Below are positions 1 to 8,636 of a stretch of DNA of 64,000 bases, one piece after another. Position 1 is the stretch's first letter, and the number at the start of each line of letters is the position of its first letter. Location of the stretch: NCBI RefSeq assembly GCF_923868895.1, contig NZ_OV350343.1:62001-126000 (forward strand), written 5' to 3'. This stretch comes from Halomonas sp. TD01 (GTDB lineage Bacteria; Pseudomonadota; Gammaproteobacteria; Pseudomonadales; Halomonadaceae). A program made the translations under genes and the position numbers. The notes beneath the pieces are model-generated. The model was not told where the DNA came from and did no database searches. It saw nothing but the letters and a program-made list of their open reading frames with translations.

Positions 1-2210
1 TTATAAGCACGATCCAGAACTTCAGCAAAAGCTTGCCGATCTAACCAACCAAGCTGGCGCGCAGCAATCGCGAGATCGACTAATTGAGCAATATCCCAGG
101 CAGCCATATCCACGTCGTTACAGCCATCTTCATTGCTCTGTACCCGACGCAAGCGTAGCAGGTGATGATGCTCCTCTTCGGCACAATCACCCGACTCTAA
201 AATAGCGATTTCGGCATCTAGGCGCTCAGGGTTAAGCGTGTAGGGCGCATAGTTGATCTGATACTCCTGACGATCCCCAGATTCGAGCATAAAGGTTAAA
301 AATTCCTGCATGTCATCAGCACTGGTCAGATGATAATGGCTTTCCACCCATTCACGGATATCGGTGCACTCTCTGGAGCTTTCCACTTGCGGTTCACTCC
401 ACACAGCGCTGTTGAGAGGCCCAACCAGCGACATGGCAGTGAAGTGACTTAGCGTTGGCCGTTCGCCGGGTTCACACCACGCATCAGGGCGCCAATTCAA
501 CCAGTGAAAAAGACTGCCGGGGTCTTCTAGATGCCAAGCAATTTCGTTAATCAGTGAATCATGCTCAGGCTCTGGTAGGCAGCTCTCCCAGGCAAACCAT
601 GCTTCTAGCAGACGCTTTGGCGTGGCATAAAAGCGGCACAGGCAACTACGCAAAGCGCTGGCATGCGTCATTAGTGGCTCTCGCTCAAACAGGCTGCTAT
701 CCAGCGCCATATGCAAGTAGAACGCGAACTTCTCTGCCAGATGAATAGTGGCGGCATGGCGGCTAACTCCTTTTACCGCATTACGCTGTTTTAGCTCGTC
801 AGGCGTAGGTTGGCCAAAAGGTGTCTGTGACGGTGGCATAACGCCGTGTACAGCATCTGCGGCAAGCTGATTAAGATGGTGCGCTTGAGCAGGCAGCCAA
901 TAGCGCGCTAGCGCTTGGTGCCCCTCGTCAGCATGCAGACCTAGCGAATCCTGAAGATAGACCGCCGCATCCGCGCGGCGCTGCTCCGAAATCGGCGCTG
1001 AGGGATTCAACTGACGTAGCATCACATCAGGCTCTCGCACGCTAGCCAGGGCCAGTAACCAATGATGGGAGGTGTTTCTCCACTGTTTAATACGCTCACG
1101 GGAGGCGCTGAGTGTTGACTCATCCAGCAGCGAGCTCAGCGGACATTTCCACGGACTATGAGGCGCCTGCATCAGCAGCTTATGGCGTGTACTCGGCGTC
1201 ATACCACGCCGATCAACTCCTTCAAACAGGCTTTGGCCACGCATATAGGCTTTCAGCACCGCATACCAATCATGGTAACGGCGGCTTATTAAATCAGCTG
1301 CATGTGCTGCGAGATCATCAGCCTCCGCTTGGCTTAACCAACCACAGCAAGCGCCTGCCCACGCCAATTCCACCAGTCGTAGCCAGTCCCAGGCGGCCCA
1401 CTCCAGTGGCTCGCCTTGGCTAACAAACGTAGTCAATACCGGTGCATAAGGGGCATCTGCAACAGCACTTCGTTGCCACTCTTGGCGCTGAGCATGATCC
1501 ATGGTGAGTAGCTCACGAGCTTCGATATCCCAGCTCTGGCGCTCCCCCTGGGCACTTAACCACAACATCACTTCAAGCAACTGATCGCGGTCATGAACCT
1601 GCCAGATGCGTGCTAGCCACTGGGGGGCGTCCGGCCAGTCAGCACTACTTGCTGGATGGCTGATCAAAGAGCGAAACAGAGCACATAGACGCCATGGCTG
1701 TGCTGATGAGCCTTCTGGCCAGAGCGCCTGCGGGTCTGGCAATCGCGTCAATGCTGTCTCAAGAGCTTGCCAAGTGATGCCTTCGCCTTCGCTTTCTAAA
1801 TCCGCTAACGCCTGGCAGGCATCAATAAAGCGGTCATCAGCGCCGGTTTCCCACCCTTTCACGCCCAGCGCCCGGCGCAAGTCGGAAAGCCAAGCGCGCA
1901 GGTCGCTGTAATCAGACGTAATACGACGCGTAATGTGGTGCGCCCACGTTTGCGCCTGGAATTGTGTCAGCCAGCCTGCCGCGCCTGCTAGCGCCGCCCA
2001 TTCTAGCGCTCCCAATAATCGGTCAGCATCACCGGCTGGGGCATCCAGCGCAAAAAAGAGCTGATCAGCCAACTCGCCACGGTGCGCAATACCCAGCTGT
2101 AGCAGGCGTTGTTCGGCCGCTCCCGCATCCACCGTCAGCGGGTGCGGCGTAAAGGCCCAATCACACAGCACGAGCTGTTGAGCCCACCAGGCATTCAGTG
2201 CATCGGCCAA
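1..2210 (-). CDS. DUF1266-domain protein, C-terminus cut by the window edge
   Basis: A reading frame with no stop runs leftward from 2210 to the window edge (736 codons, incomplete at the C-terminus). I place the start at a TTG (2210-2208): an in-frame TAG lies just upstream and an AGAGG ribosome-binding site sits 6-7 nt before it; no early ATG fits. The protein is rich in Trp, Leu and Ala and looks soluble. Two regions resemble DUF1266, the domain of E. coli YbeR/YbeU: one around AAWDWLRLVELAWAG, followed by a YMRGQSLFEG stretch, near the middle, and one at the visible end (AAWDIAQLVDLAIAARQLGW). The function of DUF1266 is unknown. The gene appears monocistronic here; what follows on the left is not visible. 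The family call is from motif recall, moderately sure. Confidence 0.7.
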   Translation of the reverse strand, partial: MADALNAWWAQQLVLCDWAFTPHPLTVDAGAAEQRLLQLGIAHRGELADQLFFALDAPAGDADRLLGALEWAALAGAAGWLTQFQAQTWAHHITRRITSDYSDLRAWLSDLRRALGVKGWETGADDRFIDACQALADLESEGEGITWQALETALTRLPDPQALWPEGSSAQPWRLCALFRSLISHPASSADWPDAPQWLARIWQVHDRDQLLEVMLWLSAQGERQSWDIEARELLTMDHAQRQEWQRSAVADAPYAPVLTTFVSQGEPLEWAAWDWLRLVELAWAGACCGWLSQAEADDLAAHAADLISRRYHDWYAVLKAYMRGQSLFEGVDRRGMTPSTRHKLLMQAPHSPWKCPLSSLLDESTLSASRERIKQWRNTSHHWLLALASVREPDVMLRQLNPSAPISEQRRADAAVYLQDSLGLHADEGHQALARYWLPAQAHHLNQLAADAVHGVMPPSQTPFGQPTPDELKQRNAVKGVSRHAATIHLAEKFAFYLHMALDSSLFEREPLMTHASALRSCLCRFYATPKRLLEAWFAWESCLPEPEHDSLINEIAWHLEDPGSLFHWLNWRPDAWCEPGERPTLSHFTAMSLVGPLNSAVWSEPQVESSRECTDIREWVESHYHLTSADDMQEFLTFMLESGDRQEYQINYAPYTLNPERLDAEIAILESGDCAEEEHHHLLRLRRVQSNEDGCNDVDMAAWDIAQLVDLAIAARQLGWLDRQAFAEVLDRAY

Positions 2211-2413
2211 AAGACACCTCTAAGAAACAGGAAGCTATTAATAAAAACAAAAAAGAGTTGGCAGCCTACTAAGTGAGGCCGCCTAAAAGAGACGTCGTTA
2301 CAATGACACCGTCAAAATGGCATTGCTAAAAGGACATAGTGTAACGGAAAGTGGCGCTAAGGCCGATAGAGAAGAAATGTAAAACGAGGCTAAAACCGAG
2401 CGCTTAAAACAGC

Positions 2414-2438
2414 GCTGCCCGGCACAAGGCCGGGCAGC
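2414..2438 (-). terminator. Hairpin terminator after the small stress membrane protein gene
   Basis: A perfect 9-bp stem (2414-2422 with 2430-2438, GC-rich, 7-nt loop) lies 25 nt beyond the stop of the leftward YeaQ-type gene. On the minus strand a TTTT run follows a few bases after the stem, so an intrinsic terminator is likely. The stretch from here to the DUF1266 start (about 200 bp) holds no other gene. Confidence 0.6.
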
Positions 2439-2462
2439 AAATAATGCACTGGGCTGGCTACA

Positions 2463-2705
2463 CTAAGCGCTTTTAACTTTACTGATTATCCATAACAACA
2501 CGACTGCACCGACGGTTGCTGTCACCAACGAGCCGATAAAGCCACCCGCTTGAAGTCCTAACAGGCTAAATAAAAACCCGCCAAGCACCGCACCAACAAC
2601 ACCGACACCAATATTGCCCAAAATGCCAAAACCACCGCCACGCATGATGTTGCCAGCGATCCAGCCAGCCAAGCCACCAATGATCAACCACGCAATAAAG
2701 CCCAT
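2463..2705 (-). CDS. GlsB/YeaQ/YmgE-family stress-response membrane protein
   Basis: 80 aa, almost wholly hydrophobic and very glycine-rich. It has three membrane segments, GFIAWLIIGGLAGWIAGNI at residues 2-20, a middle Gly/Val/Leu segment, and a C-terminal one ending in WIISKVKSA. Length and the Gly-rich GGLAGWIAG motif match the transglycosylase-associated (YeaQ/YmgE/GlsB) family, linked in several bacteria to general or envelope stress; the biochemical role is not known. A GGAGGC sequence precedes the ATG. The gene stands alone, followed by a hairpin terminator, and diverges from the mutarotase gene. Family call is confident, function is not. Confidence 0.85.
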   Translation of the reverse strand: MGFIAWLIIGGLAGWIAGNIMRGGGFGILGNIGVGVVGAVLGGFLFSLLGLQAGGFIGSLVTATVGAVVLLWIISKVKSA

Positions 2706-2836
2706 AGTGCCTCCTTGATTTTCACTTTAGTCAGGGTTTTACCTACAACGTTTTACCTACAACAGTTGCTTGTCCTACCATAGCACACGGCGCGACTGTT
2801 CTGCCCACTTGATGCCCTTCCGAACAAGGACCCCCT

Positions 2837-3706
2837 ATGATTCCCGATTCTCTCAAGCAATTACTGTCCGATGTAGACGGCTACCAACAGATAAATTGGC
2901 AAGGGCGCGACATAGCGCTATTTAAGATGGCTTGGGGAGAAATGGCGATTAGCCTACAGGGCGCCCAAGTGCTGCATTTTCAACCCACTGACGACACTAG
3001 CTGGCTTTGGGTCACACCAACACCACAGGCGCTTCCTGGTGCGATTCGTGGCGGCATCCCCCTATGCTGGCCCTGGTTTGGCGACGAGCGCTATGCCGAT
3101 GAAAGCCCTGATCGTAACGGCCCTTTCCACGGGCTTGCTCGTCACGCTCAGTGGCGCTTAGATGCGGTGGATGATCATGCTGAAGGTATTGAAGTTCATC
3201 TCTCTCCTGTTGATTCCCTGCATAGTCAACTATCCGCACGCGTGGTCATTCAAGCTAACGCACAACGCTTGAACGTCGAATTGATCAGCGAAAACATTGG
3301 CGAAGCACCCGTCAAAATCAGCGGTGCACTTCATACCTACCTAGCTGTTAATGATGTACACCAGTGCCGTCTGGAAGGGTTGGCAGGCGCACGCTATCTA
3401 GACAAACTGCGCGACTTTGCCGAAGACCAACAGCAAGGCACGCTGGCCATTCGCGGAGCCGTCGACCGTATCTATCACACCAACGAAGCCGTATTGTTGA
3501 GCGACGGCCAGCGTACGCTTCGTATTGCCAAACAATCCAGTGACTCTACCGTGGTGTGGCACCCAGATAGCGAGTTACCCAGCGATACGCCTGCCGACGC
3601 GGCACGCCACTTTTTTTGTGTCGAAGCTGCCAATACCCGCCTGGATCCAGTATGGCTAGTACCCGGTGCACAACACCTGTTAGGTACGACATTAAGCCGC
3701 GGTTAA
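2837..3706 (+). CDS. D-hexose-6-phosphate mutarotase (YeaD-type)
   Basis: 289 aa, the usual length for glucose-6-phosphate 1-epimerases of the aldose 1-epimerase superfamily. The cytosolic enzyme interconverts alpha and beta anomers of hexose-6-phosphates, feeding glycolysis, Entner-Doudoroff or glycogen metabolism. Supporting motifs are GGIPLCWPWFG (residues about 73-83), a catalytic-type His in GPFHGLARHAQW (about 95-106), LHTYLAV, and a C-terminal FFCVEAAN where the acidic residue fits the general base. An AAGGA ribosome-binding site lies 7 nt before the ATG. Its neighbourhood contains a putative glucose ABC importer further right. It begins a rightward run toward the ycjX genes with about 60 bp between. 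Confident at family level; substrate preference is inferred. Confidence 0.88.
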   Translation: MIPDSLKQLLSDVDGYQQINWQGRDIALFKMAWGEMAISLQGAQVLHFQPTDDTSWLWVTPTPQALPGAIRGGIPLCWPWFGDERYADESPDRNGPFHGLARHAQWRLDAVDDHAEGIEVHLSPVDSLHSQLSARVVIQANAQRLNVELISENIGEAPVKISGALHTYLAVNDVHQCRLEGLAGARYLDKLRDFAEDQQQGTLAIRGAVDRIYHTNEAVLLSDGQRTLRIAKQSSDSTVVWHPDSELPSDTPADAARHFFCVEAANTRLDPVWLVPGAQHLLGTTLSRG

Positions 3707-3766
3707 TCCTCGGTTCATCAACGCTTTGTTATCATCAAGGCAACCACTATTTTCAAGGGAGACACG

Positions 3767-3955
3767 ATGGACCCACAGCAATGGCTGGAGGCTGCCACGC
3801 TTGCCTTTAACCTGATAGGCATGGTGGTATGCTTAGTTGGCTTAACACTTGCGCAGAAAATGCAGCGTCGCTGGCCAGGGTATAGCGTCGCCGTGGTCGG
3901 GTTTATCATCGCCACCCTCCCCATGCTTTCCCAGGTTGTATTAATAAGGAATTAA
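3767..3955 (+). CDS. Small two-helix membrane protein upstream of ycjX
   Basis: 62 aa with two predicted membrane helices, residues about 10-28 (FNLIGMVVCLVGLTLAQ) and 40-59 (YSVAVVGFIIATLPMLSQV), joined by a basic KMQRRW loop. GGGAG lies 6 nt before the ATG, and the stop is only 4 nt before the ycjX start, so it is probably translated and co-transcribed with ycjX-ycjF. I recognise no named family. A membrane partner of the YcjX/YcjF proteins is a possible role, inferred from position only. The tight spacing, ribosome-binding site and clean two-helix topology argue that it is real. Confidence 0.7.
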   Translation: MDPQQWLEAATLAFNLIGMVVCLVGLTLAQKMQRRWPGYSVAVVGFIIATLPMLSQVVLIRN

Positions 3956-3959
3956 TAGG

Positions 3960-5348
3960 ATGCGCCAGCCGTTAAGTCGCGAACTGAGCAATTTATTAGA
4001 GCGAGGCCGTGATCGGCAATTAAGGCTGGCCGTAACTGGGCTGTCTCAAGCAGGGAAAACCGCGTTTCTAACGTCGTTGGTTAACCAGCTGCGCCACGCT
4101 GGAGTGGAGGCTCAACTAGACTTGCTACCGGCTGCCCGTGAAGGGCGCTTGCTAGGCGCACAACGGTTGAACCAGCCCGACCTTGGCGTGCCGCGGTTCC
4201 CCTATGACCCTGGCATGGCGGCGCTGCGTGATACTCCGCCACGCTGGCCAGAACCCACCCGTGGCATTAGCGAGCTGCGCTTGCAGCTACGCTACCGTCC
4301 TGCTCAACAGGGCTGGTTTACACCGGATATTGCCCACCTAACCCTCGACCTGTTCGATTACCCAGGGGAGTGGCTGCTGGATTTACCCCTGTTGCAGCAC
4401 GACTTTTATAGCTGGTGCCAAGCGCAGTCACTCCATGAAGGGCCGCACCGGAAGGTATTGTTCAGCGAATGGCTAGCTGAGGCTGAACAACTAGACCCTG
4501 CCGCCGAGGCTGATGAAGCCAAACTGGCAGCCCTTGCTGATGCTTATGCCCAAGGTCTTCGCCGGGCCAAACAGGCAGGATTTTCCGATCTCCAGCCGGG
4601 CCGTTTTTTGCTTCCAGGTGAGCTAGATGGCGCGCCAGTACTGCAATTTTTTCCGCTGCCTGAATTAAAAGCACCAAAAGAAACCCTGGAAGCACTACCC
4701 GATACTAGTATTTACGCCACCTTGGCAGCACGCTTTCGGTACTACCAGCAGCAAGTGGTACGGCCCTTTTATCGTGATCACTTTCGCCGTTTTGATCGCC
4801 AGATTGTATTGGTAGATGTGCTCGGCGCACTTAATGCCGGGCCGGAACGCTTTGAAGACCTTTCCCAGGCGCTGCGCCAGTTGATGCTAAGCTTTGATTA
4901 CGGCAAGCGCAGCCTTTTGACGCGCCTGTTTGCGCCGAAAATTGACCGTCTCGCCATCGCTGCGACCAAAGCTGACCACGTGACGCCTGATCAGCACGGC
5001 AATATTGTGCAACTGCTAGAGGCGTTACTTGCTGAGCCGCTTAAAGACCTGCGCTTTGCCGACATCCCGGTGAAGGCATTGTCACTGGCAGCCATACGCG
5101 CTACCGACGCCAGGGAAGTACTCCACGAAGGTAAGCGGACGCCCGCGCTAAAAGGCACCACGTTGGAAGGCGAAGACGTTCTGGTCTACCCAGGAGACGT
5201 GCCCAACCGACTACCGAAACCCGACTTTTGGCAGCATCAGGGCTTCGATTTCCCCAGCTTTCGCCCGATGTCCGTTGACAGCGAAGCGCTTTCGCACATC
5301 CGTATGGACGCTGCTATCGACTGGCTGATTGGAGATAAATTGACATGA
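3960..5348 (+). CDS. ycjX: YcjX-family P-loop GTP-binding protein (DUF463)
   Basis: 462 aa, typical for YcjX. The P-loop GLSQAGKT sits at residues 27-34, a DYPGEW switch-type motif near 135-140, and ATKADH (guanine-recognition-like) near 336-341. YcjX is a dynamin-like cytosolic NTPase; in E. coli ycjXF belongs to the phage-shock (PspF) regulon and is induced by envelope stress, but its exact job is unsettled. Here there are no psp genes beside it. The ATG lies 4 nt after the small membrane protein stop, with AAGGA upstream. The last codons overlap the start of ycjF in an ATGA arrangement, so the two are translationally coupled. Confidence 0.93.
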   Translation: MRQPLSRELSNLLERGRDRQLRLAVTGLSQAGKTAFLTSLVNQLRHAGVEAQLDLLPAAREGRLLGAQRLNQPDLGVPRFPYDPGMAALRDTPPRWPEPTRGISELRLQLRYRPAQQGWFTPDIAHLTLDLFDYPGEWLLDLPLLQHDFYSWCQAQSLHEGPHRKVLFSEWLAEAEQLDPAAEADEAKLAALADAYAQGLRRAKQAGFSDLQPGRFLLPGELDGAPVLQFFPLPELKAPKETLEALPDTSIYATLAARFRYYQQQVVRPFYRDHFRRFDRQIVLVDVLGALNAGPERFEDLSQALRQLMLSFDYGKRSLLTRLFAPKIDRLAIAATKADHVTPDQHGNIVQLLEALLAEPLKDLRFADIPVKALSLAAIRATDAREVLHEGKRTPALKGTTLEGEDVLVYPGDVPNRLPKPDFWQHQGFDFPSFRPMSVDSEALSHIRMDAAIDWLIGDKLT

Positions 5349-6376
5349 GCAACCCTCAGCCGCGCCGGGATTTCCAGACGGATGAAACACCCGCCCCCAG
5401 CGCAGAACAGCTGCGTCAGCGTGAGAGCTTTGCAGCGACTGAATCGCATCAACCGCTGACCACCCAGGCAGACATCAAAGCACTGCCAGAAGCAAGCCTA
5501 GGTACACCCCGCAAACGCCGCTGGGGGTTGATGTTTGCCCTGGCGGGAGGCGCCACTTTAGGCACCGTGGAACTGGCCACCGGCATTCCGGACGCCTTTT
5601 CCCAGTCACAGTGGATGACCATGGCCTGGCAGCTGTTTGGCATTAGTTTGATTGGTTTAGGCGGACTGTCGTTGTTGAAAGAGCTTGGCCGTCTGCGCCG
5701 CTTGAAGCGCCACGACCGATTACGCCATGACTTAGCCGAACTGCCACAACGCTCTACCAAACAAGCCCAATCCATGGCAGAGCAGCTTAAGCGCCAGCTA
5801 AAACTGAGCGACGATGACCCGCATTGGCTGGCATTTCAACGCGCCTGCCAGTCTCACCACAGCGGTGAAGAGATACAAACGCTGCTGCGCTACCACCTAC
5901 TGGCACCCCGCGACCGCGAAGCCCAACGGCTGATTACCCGTATGTCTGGTGAAACCGCCATTATGGTGGCTATCAGCCCGCTGACGTTAGTGGATATGGC
6001 ACTGGTGGCCTGGCGTAGCCTTGCCATGGTCGACAGACTCTGCCGACTTTATGGATTGGAACTAGGCTATGCCAGTCGCTTGCGGCTTTTTCGCAATGTG
6101 CTGCACAACATGGCCTTTGCCGGAGCCAGCGAACTGGCCACCGATGCCAGTATGGATATGCTCTCACTTGACTTGGCAGGCAGGCTTTCCGCCCGTGCGG
6201 GCCAAGGCCTGGCAACCGGCTTGCTGAGCGCCCGTTTGGGGCTTCGCGCCCAGCGTCTATGTCGCCCTGTGGCTTTTACCCCAGAAGAACAGCCCAAACT
6301 GGCCGACCTCCGCCAAGATCTGTGGCGGCAAATCAAACGGCTGGATAAAGACACTGCCCCCGCCACGCGTCGTTAA
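5345..6376 (+). CDS. ycjF: YcjF-family inner-membrane protein (TIGR01620 / DUF697)
   Basis: 343 aa, overlapping ycjX by 4 nt. An acidic and basic cytosolic N-terminus (about 55 residues) precedes two hydrophobic segments, around residues 60-82 (LMFALAGGATLGTVELATGI) and 93-113 (WQLFGISLIGLGGLSLL). A long DUF697-like cytosolic domain follows, including AIMVAISPLTLVDMALVAWRSL near 200-222. This is the standard architecture of YcjF, the constant partner of YcjX. The pair probably acts at the inner membrane in envelope stress; that is family knowledge, not visible in the sequence. It ends the rightward unit, facing the leftward sugar-importer ATPase gene with a shared hairpin between. Confidence 0.92.
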   Translation: MSNPQPRRDFQTDETPAPSAEQLRQRESFAATESHQPLTTQADIKALPEASLGTPRKRRWGLMFALAGGATLGTVELATGIPDAFSQSQWMTMAWQLFGISLIGLGGLSLLKELGRLRRLKRHDRLRHDLAELPQRSTKQAQSMAEQLKRQLKLSDDDPHWLAFQRACQSHHSGEEIQTLLRYHLLAPRDREAQRLITRMSGETAIMVAISPLTLVDMALVAWRSLAMVDRLCRLYGLELGYASRLRLFRNVLHNMAFAGASELATDASMDMLSLDLAGRLSARAGQGLATGLLSARLGLRAQRLCRPVAFTPEEQPKLADLRQDLWRQIKRLDKDTAPATRR

Positions 6377-6405
6377 AAGTAAGCGCATTTCGTAAGCGAA
6401 CGCCC

Positions 6406-6442
6406 CCTCCCACAAAGTAGCGCTGAATGCCTTTGTGGGAGG
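6406..6442. terminator. 12-bp perfect hairpin between convergent genes
   Basis: A perfect 12-bp inverted repeat (6406-6417 with 6431-6442, CCTCCCACAAAG and its complement) with a 13-nt loop lies 30 nt after ycjF and 10 nt after the convergent importer ATPase gene. It can act as a bidirectional terminator although no long T run follows. The TTTGTGGGAGG arm resembles arms of REP-type repeats of pseudomonads; I saw no second copy in this window. Confidence 0.6.
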
Positions 6443-6451
6443 CCGACTTAT

Positions 6452-7573
6452 TTACGCCAAGCGCTGTTCAGTCTCGGCATCGAACAGCACTGCGCGGGCC
6501 ATATCGACTCGCAGCGACAGGCGTTCGCCGGGGGCAATTGCGCATTTAGGCCCTACTCTGGCAGTGATTTCCTGCTCACCGAGCGGCAGGCGTAGCAGAA
6601 TATCGGCACCGGTCGGCTCAACGACGCTTACCTTGGCCTCCATTAACGTCCCTTCCGCCTGCTCACTTAGCCGCACATCTTCTTCGCTGAAGTGTTCTGG
6701 TCGCAGACCGAGGATAATCGGCTTATTCAGCTGTTCAACGAGCCCCGCTGCGTTGCGTTCAGAGGGCCATGGCAGCAGAACATCGTCTTCGTCAGGGGTG
6801 GCAATCCGCAATGCATAGCCATCGCCCGCCGCTTCCAGCGTCGCACGAATAAAGTTCATCGATGGTGAGCCCATAAAGCCCGCGACGAACATATCGACTG
6901 GGTTGTTATACACCTCATCGGGACTGCCAAGCTGAAGAATATGACCATCGCGCATCACGGCAATACAGTCAGCCAGGGTCATTGCTTCAACTTGGTCATG
7001 GGTGACGTAAACAATCGTGGTGCCTAAGCGCTGGTGGAGCTTTTTAATCTCGGTGCGCATATCTACCCGTAGTTTTGCGTCCAGGTTTGATAGCGGTTCG
7101 TCAAATAGATACACCTTAGGCTCACGGGCCAGCGCCCGCCCCATCGCCACCCGCTGGCGCTGGCCACCGGAAAGTTGGGCAGGCTTACGTTCAAGCAGGT
7201 GAGAGATTTGCAGCAGGTCGGCCACGCGCTCTACGGCAGCGACACGCTCGGCTTTGGGCACCTTGCGCATTTCCAGGCCAAAGCTGATGTTTTGCCGTAC
7301 GGTCATGCTGGGATAAAGCGCGTAGGACTGAAACACCATGGCAATATCCCGTTCAGCGGGCGTGCGCCAAGTGACGTCTTCGCCGTCGATATAGATATTG
7401 CCGCTAGTCACGGGCTCAAGCCCAGCGATGGCGTTCATCAAAGTAGATTTACCACAGCCAGATGGCCCCACCAAAATCAGGAACTCACCAGAATCAATCG
7501 AAATACTGACATCTTTCAGCACCCGCTCGCTGCCGAACTCTTTGCGCACATTGTGAATTTCTAACGCTGCCAT
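6452..7573 (-). CDS. Sugar ABC importer ATP-binding subunit (MalK/UgpC/GtsD type)
   Basis: 373 aa. The Walker A (GPSGCGKST, residues 36-44), the LSGGQRQ signature (134-140), Walker B (VYLFDEP, 154-160) and H-loop (THDQVEAM) are intact. The C-terminal 130 residues form the TOBE-type regulatory domain of MalK-like ATPases (GLRPEHF). It energises the importer made of the two permeases and binding protein just upstream. Order and strand (binding protein, permease, permease, ATPase) match Pseudomonas gtsABCD, so glucose is the likely substrate, by inference. A 184-bp gap holding a large inverted repeat separates it from the second permease gene, so its expression may be set apart from the rest. 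Confidence 0.93.
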   Translation of the reverse strand: MAALEIHNVRKEFGSERVLKDVSISIDSGEFLILVGPSGCGKSTLMNAIAGLEPVTSGNIYIDGEDVTWRTPAERDIAMVFQSYALYPSMTVRQNISFGLEMRKVPKAERVAAVERVADLLQISHLLERKPAQLSGGQRQRVAMGRALAREPKVYLFDEPLSNLDAKLRVDMRTEIKKLHQRLGTTIVYVTHDQVEAMTLADCIAVMRDGHILQLGSPDEVYNNPVDMFVAGFMGSPSMNFIRATLEAAGDGYALRIATPDEDDVLLPWPSERNAAGLVEQLNKPIILGLRPEHFSEEDVRLSEQAEGTLMEAKVSVVEPTGADILLRLPLGEQEITARVGPKCAIAPGERLSLRVDMARAVLFDAETEQRLA

Positions 7574-7622
7574 AATGAAAATCCTATTGTAAAGCGACTG
7601 ACAAACTCCACTTAGTTGGATC

Positions 7623-7721
7623 GGTCAAAAGCAGCCCGTAGCGGGGGTCTTTCGCCATGGATGGCGAAAGTAGCGCCCATGGATGGGTTCACAGCGCCCC
7701 CGCCGAGGGCTGCTTCTGACC
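7623..7721. repeat. Cruciform-type extragenic repeat inside the importer operon
   Basis: A 99-bp nested inverted repeat. The outer stem is 15 bp with one mismatch (7623-7637 with 7707-7721), an inner 7-bp GC stem pairs 7641-7647 with 7697-7703, and two hairpins lie inside: 7649-7670 (10-bp arms, 2-base centre) and 7676-7687 (5-bp arms). Both inner hairpins share the core CCATGGATGG. As RNA it could fold into a multi-branched structure between the permease and ATPase cistrons, affecting mRNA stability or relative expression. I believe similar CCATGGATGG elements are scattered in Halomonas genomes, but that is from memory. Confidence 0.75.
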
Positions 7722-7757
7722 GTCTAGAAATGGTTGCTGCCATTCACTTAGTTGTTA

Positions 7758-8636
7758 TTAGCCTTTCACGGAGCCTGCCGTCAGCCCGCGCACGAAATAC
7801 TTTCCGGCCAGCACATACACCACCAGCGTTGGCAGCGCAGCAATCATCGCCGCGGCCATATCGACGTTGTACTCACGCACACCGGTGGACGTATTCACCA
7901 GATTGTTGAGCGCCACCGTCACCGGCTGGGTGTTGTGGGCCGAAAACGCCACGCCGAACAGAAAGTCGTTCCAAATCTGGGTGAACTGCCAAATCACCGA
8001 CACCACAATAATCGGCGCGGAAACCGGCAATAAAATGCGCCAAAAAATACGGAAAAACCCCGCGCCATCCAGCTTCGCTGCCGACACTAGTTCGTTAGGA
8101 ATCCCGACATAAAAATTGCGGAAAAACAGCGTAGTGAAGGCGATGCCAAAGACCACATGAACCAAAATCAACCCTGCACGTGAGCTGGAAAGCCCTAACC
8201 AGCCCAGGGTTTGTGCCATCGGTAGCAGCACCACCTGAAACGGGATAAAGCAGCCAAACAGCATCAGCGCGAAGACCAACTCAGAGCCTTTAAAGCGCCA
8301 TTTGGTCAATGCATAGCCGTTTAGCGCCCCGACCGTGGTGGAGATCAGCACCGCCGGAATCACAATCGCAAAGGAGTTCCAAAAATAGCCACCTACCCCT
8401 TCACAGCGCATACCGGTACACGCTTCTCCCCAGGCCTTCGTCCAGGGTTCAAGGGTTGGATTTTGCGGCAGTGACAGCAGCGTACCCGCGCTAATTTCAC
8501 TCAACGGCTTGATAGAGGTCATCAGCATGACCACCAGCGGCAGGATATAAAACAGCCCCGCCACGATAAGTACGCCATAAAGCACGGCACGCAAAAGCCG
8601 CGCGGCGGGCGTTTGCCGACGAATCACGTTAGCCAT
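7758..8636 (-). CDS. Sugar ABC importer permease (MalG/GtsC type)
   Basis: 292 aa with about six membrane helices. The EAA-type loop that docks on the ATPase reads AAKLDGAGFFRIFWRILLP, near residues 195-215. A charged N-terminus precedes a first helix around VLYGVLIVAGLFYILPLVV. It is the second permease of the importer: its start overlaps the end of the first permease gene by 8 nt, indicating coupled translation. Together with its partner it forms the inner-membrane channel of a CUT1-family carbohydrate importer. Substrate is inferred (probably glucose) from the similarity of the whole cluster, including the regulators, to Pseudomonas gts. Confidence 0.92.
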   Translation of the reverse strand: MANVIRRQTPAARLLRAVLYGVLIVAGLFYILPLVVMLMTSIKPLSEISAGTLLSLPQNPTLEPWTKAWGEACTGMRCEGVGGYFWNSFAIVIPAVLISTTVGALNGYALTKWRFKGSELVFALMLFGCFIPFQVVLLPMAQTLGWLGLSSSRAGLILVHVVFGIAFTTLFFRNFYVGIPNELVSAAKLDGAGFFRIFWRILLPVSAPIIVVSVIWQFTQIWNDFLFGVAFSAHNTQPVTVALNNLVNTSTGVREYNVDMAAAMIAALPTLVVYVLAGKYFVRGLTAGSVKG

